Of a stretch of DNA of 64,000 nucleotides, positions 57,990 through 64,000 are shown in pieces (position 1 is the first letter of the stretch; the number at the start of each line of letters is the position of its first letter). The position numbers and the translations under genes are program-made. The DNA is taken from positions 1 through 64,000 of the forward strand of contig VCJN01003342.1 in NCBI GenBank assembly GCA_006384855.1, written 5' to 3'. The notes beneath the pieces were generated by a model. The model did no database searches. It was given only the letters and a program-made list of their open reading frames with translations, and had not been told where the DNA came from. The DNA comes from Tetraselmis striata. Lineage: Eukaryota > Chlorophyta > Chlorodendrophyceae > Chlorodendrales > Chlorodendraceae.

Positions 57990-58505
57990 TTTTTTCCAGC
58001 TATGGCGTCGGGCCCTCCCTCACATTGCCTTTTTTGTTGCACATCTATCGCACTCCCGAAATGCTTTGCTCCGCCGGTTGAAGCTTGCCCCCACTCGCAT
58101 TACTCGAATGGGCCAAACGGGTAGGGCGGACCGTTCGTGGTCAGTGCCGGGTATTTTCATGGCAGTGTTTTAGACCAACAGTGTCCGCTTTGACGGTGGT
58201 CTACATCTTCGCGGTGCTGTTGGCTGTGCGCAACTTCCCTGGCGGTCCTTCCGCCCCGACCTCATGCTTCCTTCGTGGTCAATCCGTTTAGGCACTTCGG
58301 AACTTTGTTGCTAGCCAACCTGCTGAGTTCCGCCGTCACCTGTCGCGCACGCGGCGGGGGCTGTTGCAGCGGGCCTCGGCTTGCGTGCATGGTACTTTGG
58401 GCGGCATTCTCTCTGCCGGTGTGCAGATGACCAAGTCTGATGCGTGGGCTCGTGCCCACTCTGCGTCTTCTCATGTTGCTGCTTCCACCTCGCAGTCGCT
58501 GTAGA
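57990..58505 (+). pseudogene. Transposon-derived ORF remnant, relative of 35946-36058
   Basis: Frames broken by stops read VYIFAVLLAVRNFPGG, PSAPTSCFLRGQSV, AEFRRHLSRTRRGLLQRASA then CVHGTLGGILSAGVQMTKSD. The middle part is conserved with the ORF that the hAT element interrupted at 36 kb. The downstream CTAGCTCATGTAA module (58559) also occurs near other mobile elements here. A retroelement Gag-like origin is possible but unproven. Confidence 0.45.
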
Positions 58506-58529
58506 GGACCTTTCTGATTGTCCTTTTTT

Positions 58530-58805
58530 GTGATTTCCTGATATCGCCTTCTCCTGCTAGCTCATGTAATTATCCAACAGTGTCGGAAATTCCACTGCAG
58601 AATGCTTCGGCAATTTGCTTGATGACTAAATCCTTAGAACGAAGCGTCGCCTACCCAGGCAGGCAGGGATTTCCGTAACTGGACTTTTATTACATCAGGG
58701 CTTTCACATACAACCGCCGTAACTGGATTGCTGCCTAAACGGCCGTCGTTGAGACGCTGCAGGGGTTTCACAGGTGCCAGTCCTGTCCCGGGGGCGGGAA
58801 AAAAG
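58530..58805 (-). repeat. Dispersed repeat, inverted partner of 14184-14500
   Basis: Reverse complement of the 14.4-kb block, with a roughly 45-bp extra segment bounded by two CCAGTTACGG copies (CGGTTGTATGTGAAAGCCC...). The extra segment includes TTACATCAGGGCTTTCACATA, which also occurs at 33156-33175 beside the satellite. Confidence 0.7.
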
Positions 58806-59028
58806 AAACAGGTAAGGGTAACGAGGCCCAGAGTAGGTTTATAGTAGGGTACCATTTTGGGGTTATAGGCGGGTTCTATTTTTAATGTACATATTTAAAA
58901 AAAACAGATACCGCCTTGGCGCCATCCCTACACCATATAGCGACTACGGGTACCAGTGCAACATCATGTCTGCCTTCGGCAGTTACGATTAAATGTTATA
59001 TTTTAGGTACCGGATTTCCGGAGAAACT

Positions 59029-59030
<2 letters not shown>

Positions 59031-59062
<32 letters not shown>
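59031..59062. repeat. 32-bp poly-G
   Basis: Longest homopolymer in the window, in non-coding DNA. Confidence 0.95.
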
Positions 59063-59063
<1 letters not shown>

Positions 59064-60989
59064 TCTTTAATTTGGGGTCGAAACTTTCATTTCAGTACTT
59101 AAGCAGTGTTGGGCGGCTGGTGGCCTCAGCTAGGTCTCTCACCGCCGAACCGCGTGCGCTGGCAACGGTATCTATATCATCCAGGCAAACGATACCGTAC
59201 TATAAAGCGGCGACAAACAGCAGGTCAGCGGCAGCATAGCACTACATGGAGGGGTGGATAGGGCCACCATATGGTGGGGTTGCCTTGATGTTCACTGTAA
59301 TTTGCTGATGGTTTCCAAAAAGTGCCCCACCCCCTTCTCCGTTCTATTGCTTGCATATGGCAGGGAACACCCTCCTGCACACAGCCATTCACAGAAAGAG
59401 TTCAGAAAAGTCATGTAAGTGGGACTTTTTATGTAGCTGAGGGCATGTTCTACTAAGTACTGTCAGACCTAATAAAAGACAGTTGAGGGGGCGGAAACTT
59501 GAGGGGGGGGGACCTAAACATAACATTTCACGTATGTTATGCCATATTTCCCGCTGCCACCCGTAAAACTATAAATCAAGGCGCAAGAGCAGGGACGTCC
59601 CAGCCGATGCTGTACTTCTCGGGAACGGGCAGTTGTAATAAAACCAATGCGATCCTATTTGGAAAGAAGAATGAGCATACTGTAGATGCCTGCTGTAGTC
59701 GCTAATATAATTCAGACTACTGTATATGGAAATCGACGACAACTAGCATGAAACAGCATCCATGCACGGCTGCAAATCCAACTAGCGCGGAGTGAGTATG
59801 CGAACAACAGCCGCGCACTGATTGATCCTTCTGCTGCACGCGGTGCACACGCATCCAAAGAAAACCTCCAGCCGTTGGATACGACCAGAGGTACGAGTAC
59901 CATTATCGCGCCGGCAGCAAAAGGATTGTTCTATTACACTGACAGTAATCAATGGATCCCGTGGCTCCGTCGCTGACGGCCATCAGTGGGGTAGTCTGGA
60001 TTTTATATACAGCTCATCGCGCCGTAGCACATCTATACTTTCCATAACACAATTCATTGGAGAGTCCATTCTCACCTGTCATTATTGCCTTCATGGTGTG
60101 CGCTTATGCTAGTGATGCAGCCAGCACATGCCAGTATCACCGCTGATTTGCAGCTACAGTAATACGTATTGCAACAAATGCATGCGCTCGGTGCTGTGCT
60201 GCACGAAGGTGATACCCCCGCCGCGCCTCCGTCTCGTGCCCACACAAGCTTACGTCAACGGACATTCGTGTGTTGATCATGTTTCCCATGATGTGTATCA
60301 TACCAGAAGGGGTCACTGCTAGCCATGAGACACTTTGTCCAAGGAAGACGGCTGCATCTCTCCCTTGCTCGGCGGTAAGTGCGCAATGTGCGCTGCATAC
60401 ATACCCCGGTCAATGGATGGGGGGGGGGGGGGGGGGGGGGGATGGAAATCCAGAAGGCATCGGCCGGAGGTCCGGCCGAAAGTAAGGCGTCATGTGGAGC
60501 CAAAAGCGGGCCCAAAGATCAACTCGGCTTGGGCGGTGGAGAGCGGCAGGTTAGCACGGTGCAATTCAATTTCAATTCCAATGGTGCGCTGAACGTTGGT
60601 GAAAGATTGCTGCCCAGCGGTGTTAGGACAATCGCCGTTATCTCAGGCGCACGTACTGCAGTGGCTTCTTTCATTGCCGGAGAGCATGAATGGGTGCATT
60701 TGCCACCCCCGTTCTCGGACACTCTGCAAAGGAGGCAGCAATGGACCGGGCGTTCAGTGCAGTAGTTGGAAAGTGCCGTCACCGCACTTATTGGGCTCGC
60801 AGTCGCCGGTATATCACTGTTCTTACCACCTCGCAAAGAGAGAAACCCATCTTCATCCTGACATTGCCTCAGCATACACCCACGAATATCACACGAACCT
60901 TCCGACTCGTCGCTAAAAAAACGATTCCCGATTTTCTGACCGCGGATCAATTAACGTTATGGTAGAGGAAACAGATCCGATCCCGGTGG
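59063..60989. other. Region without a recognised gene
   Basis: A poly-G (60419-60440) is present. A reverse frame at about 60600-60480 (IGIEIELHRANLPLSTAQAE) has protein character but no partner; it could be a 3' exon of the RUS-like gene or of another gene. Confidence 0.3.
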
Positions 60990-63750
60990 ACTTAAGGTGC
61001 GCCGGGCAATTGCGCCATTGCGTAAAGGATGCGCGGACATGAATGAGGGGGGGGGGGGGGGGGGGAGGGGGAAGGGGAGGGGGGGGATAGACATGCGCGG
61101 GCTCGGGAGGGGTGTACAACAACGTGGAGTGCGCACCTTCTCAAAACCCGCAAAGTCGCGTTCTGTGGGCCTGTAAGCTGTCTCTGAGAATCTTTTCCGG
61201 TCGTCGTCGGAGGCTGCTCCAGCCTGAAGCTTCCGCGCGTACGCGGCGTGCAGTATCGCAAAACAGGATGTCCCGGGAGGTCGCCTGCTGGTCCAGTGCA
61301 GGACGATGGGCGCCTTATGTGCCGATGCGACTGCGCAGGATGCCACCATTCAGTCCAGGCCCACGCTTGGGGATCGGCGTACCCTGATGTGCCAAATCTC
61401 AATCTGCCAGAGCAGCGCCGCCTCATCAAGCATTGCCTGCGCACCTTCCTCGTATCGCACCAACCTCGCGTGGGCACCGCATAATGTAGTTTTTCCTCTG
61501 CGCAGGCGTGCATGTCGCGGGTTGTCATGCAGGATTCACCAACAGCTCTTGCCACTGCTGGCAAGCTGATGTAAAAACGCCACATGCAACGAGGAGGGCG
61601 GGGGTTCAGGATGGGGGGGAGGGCTTGTCGGACCAGGCCTCGTAGAAATTGCAGGGAGCTTCTCAAGCTCTGCCGACTAGACGCCAAAGACAGAATCGGG
61701 CTAAGTCGCAAGCGGATAGTTCCCGTCGGAACGGACGGCGCAGAAAAGAGCTGCTCCGTGTGCTGACCTGCGTGGTGTCGGCGGTTAAGTAGGCATGACA
61801 AGGGGACGCATGCCCGCCGCGTCGCCAGGGGGTAAGCACATGTTCCGGCCGACCAGTTTGCCCGGCAGATGCGGCGCACATTTCAGTATGGGAGAATGCC
61901 AGAATTCATGCAGGTAAGTCTGGCAAGCGGCAATGCATGGGCGGCGCAGCAAGATACTTCAACCGTTACGTGATATGGTGACGAGATAGACGTTAGTCAC
62001 GGGAATATATTTAATAGCCACTACGCATATTACTCTGTCTCTCATGCGTCACAGCAGTATAGTGCCCGGTTATTGCTGCGGGCACTTCCATTTTTGCCAC
62101 TGTAGCACCAGCACCCGCATCTGTCATCGGCCCACTGCAGTACTTGTAACAATACTCTATACACTGTACGGTCCGTGGTAATCTATCAAAGGACACGGCG
62201 CCCGGGAGGGGGGTGTATATTACTGTTAGCCAGGACGGGAACTGCCTGTGCCTGGTGGATCATTCTAGGGGGCCTGGTGTGCCAAGTAGCGGCCTACCTG
62301 CGGCGTGGATGGGACCTCCCGCTTGCAGACCCAATTGTGCGCAATGATTTCAGCTCGCTCCACATTCATTGTTTTGAGCTCAAACACTCTTCAGCTCGCG
62401 GTTGATAGCGTGCAGATCGCCGATGGTGAGGAGCGGGAACAGCAGCTGCCATGGCAACCATGGGGGACACATGCACAGTCAGCGCGGCATGTGGCCTGTG
62501 GCGGCGCTCATGCCGGGCTGGCATTTGAGCTAAGTGACGTGAGGGCAGGGTGGGTGGGAGGCAGGGACAGGGCGGGTCAAGATGCTGGAGGTGGCGGCAG
62601 CGGCTGAGGAAAGGCTGAGGGGGAGGAGGAGCGGGGGGGGGGGGGGGGGGGGGGGGGGGGCGAGGCAGCCACCAGCGGCAGGGCTTTATTCAGAGCGGCA
62701 TTGTTTCCAAGCAGGCGGCGTATCACCACAACGAGCGCGAGCCCCACATTATCCATGACGACACACTCGCCTGCGCATGCAGCAACGGTGAGCGGAACCA
62801 ACCCACAGCAGGCATGATGCCATGCCCGCTCGCAGCAAGATCAGCCACGGACCTGCGGTTTTGGCGGAGATCTCGGCCATGGTCTCCCCGCACGCAAAGC
62901 TTTTGTGAAACGCGGGCTGCGTGGCGACGTGCGTCGTCAAACCAATGGACTTTCCGACCATCGCGGACGTGGGCGAGGGCAAGAAGTGCTGGGGAAAACG
63001 GCGTCATCATCTCCAGAAAGATGCAGCTTGAATACAACACCGACGACTGGAAAGCGGCATCGCTGCAAAGATAGTTTCCAGGGCCACAGTCATTGGGTCA
63101 GAATGGGGCCAGATGTCGGGAATGACGCGCAAAGGAACTGAGACTTGTGGGTGGAAGGACCGGCGGCAGAAGCCGCCATGCAGTGTAATGCAGTGCAGGC
63201 CAAGGCCATGCCAGGTGGCAACCTTGAGGTCCGAGTCAAAGCCGCTGCCAAAACAGCGCGGCCCACAGAGATGCGGCCCAGCCTCCCCAGCCCGTCCTTC
63301 AGCACCCAATTCAATGTCGCTGCGCCGGCAACGAAGCGCTGCGCCCCGACGCCCACCGCCTGCAGCATGGCCTGCGCGGCAGGGTGAAATCGCATCAGCT
63401 CATCGCCCCTGCATGCCATCGATGATGGGCAGGACTCAGCCCCGATGCCCGCTCAGTGTCACCTGTGTGGAGAGGAATGCTGAGCCATGGACGAGAAACA
63501 CGCGGTGCTTGCGCCTTCCACCTTCGGGCCAGTCACAGCATGCTGATGAGGGTCTGAATGGCCAAGTAGCATGGGGGAGCGCATAAAACTGGGCGCAATT
63601 GAGGCGCACTGGAAGTGAGGGGGCTGCTCCATACCGCGCATGACGGCCAGTAGTCGTCCGTCACAGCGTCGGGGCTCGGGAAGAATGCATCAACCGCACT
63701 TTGCTTGCCAGTTGCGCGAGCTTCGCCATGGATCTCTTGCGCTCCGGAGC
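60990..63750 (-). pseudogene. RUS: RUS (root UVB sensitive, DUF647) family gene with apparent frameshifts
   Basis: Conserved DUF647 blocks appear in order on the reverse strand: MAKLAQLASK, FFPSPDAVTDDYW (63700-63650), AMLQAVGVGAQRFVAGAATL then NWVLKDGLGRLGRI (63382-63280), FGSGFDSDLK (near 63240), LYSSCIFLEMMTPFSPALLA (near 63000), MVGKSIGLTTHVATQPAFHK then SFACGETMAEISAKTA (62960-62857), VVMDNVGLALVVVIRRLLGN (62760-62690), LLFPLLTIGDLHAINRELKS (62445-62386) and MNVERAEIIAHNW (near 62350). A tail block, CFAILHAAYARKL...RDFAGFEK (61265-61135), may end it. Adjacent blocks switch frame by one base near 63715, 63265, 62965 and 62385 without room for an intron. The intron 62857-62777 is clear (AKTA|GECVV). 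RUS proteins are membrane-associated factors in plastid or auxin-related functions; the subtype is nearest RUS6 by eye. Pseudogene or base-call indels cannot be told apart here. Confidence 0.7.
62633..62660. repeat. 28-bp poly-G in the RUS-family gene
   Basis: Falls in an intron, as poly-C on the sense strand, after the ALPLVAA block. A similar G-rich tract at about 61046-61084 follows the last probable exon. Confidence 0.9.
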
Positions 63751-64000
63751 ACCGCGATCATGCACCAGCACAGCGGTGGGCAGTATGAATGGACGGGTGA
63801 AGCGTGAGCAGCAAGCGGCGGCGGCATCGATGCCATCAGGCGGAGGTGCAAGCCACGCGGAGAGCGGAGTGCGGACCTGCAGCGGCGGCAGCGACATCTG
63901 CTCCAAGTCCTTCTGGCTAGCACTGCAAACCTGTCTCCGGTCCATATCAACTCGCGGCCTGCAGCAGAGCGGGACGGCCTCAGGGTGCTGAAACCCACCA

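Overview
The window is eukaryotic nuclear DNA, most likely from a green-lineage alga (chlorophyte or prasinophyte; species not determined). Genes are split into many short exons with GT-AG and some GC-AG introns, there are no operons, and the protein set fits: a plant-type mitochondrial EF-Tu, a type IIB Ca2+-ATPase of the plant ACA kind, a DUF647/RUS protein and a PHAF1 (UPF0183) homologue. Tyrosine-recombinase retroelements with split direct repeats (known from Volvox and Chlamydomonas as Kangaroo and TOC) are abundant. Homopolymeric G or C tracts of 18-32 bp occur throughout.

Layout. 150-6365: two retroelements head to tail, a 3.0-kb unit coding reverse transcriptase-RNase H-methyltransferase-like domains (decayed) and a 3.2-kb unit coding a Gag-like protein and an intact tyrosine recombinase (YR). 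7835-9924: secreted ShK plus cyclophilin-like protein. 10709-10903 and 15726-16537: small single-helix membrane proteins. 19161-26183 (reverse): Ca2+-ATPase, 17 exons. 26871-30091 (reverse): second Gag-YR element. 30100-36000: repeat-rich DNA with a CCCACA microsatellite and a satellite of about 190 bp broken by a LINE-like fragment. 36067-38831: hAT transposon with a transposase remnant, an 8-bp target duplication and a nested MITE. 38933-42395 (reverse): second RT-RNase H element, itself holding a MITE. 43584-44863: TPR protein. 45553-48585 (reverse): mitochondrial EF-Tu, 13 exons, 442 residues. 49700-51100 (reverse): unidentified gene. 53455-57294 (reverse): PHAF1 homologue. 57990-58805: old repeats. 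60990-63750 (reverse): RUS-family gene with several apparent frameshifts.

Main point. RT-RNase H and Gag-YR functions sit on two different elements, each found twice with the same division. Both elements have the A1...B1-A2-B2 split-repeat layout, related B repeats and the same junction core (TCTAAACTAGTTTATG), and in one place they lie end to end across that core. This looks like a two-component YR retrotransposon in which each unit may supply the other in trans. In both Gag-YR copies gag and YR share one frame, separated by a single UGA, suggesting readthrough. The host genes are ordinary housekeeping genes with no evident pathway link to each other.
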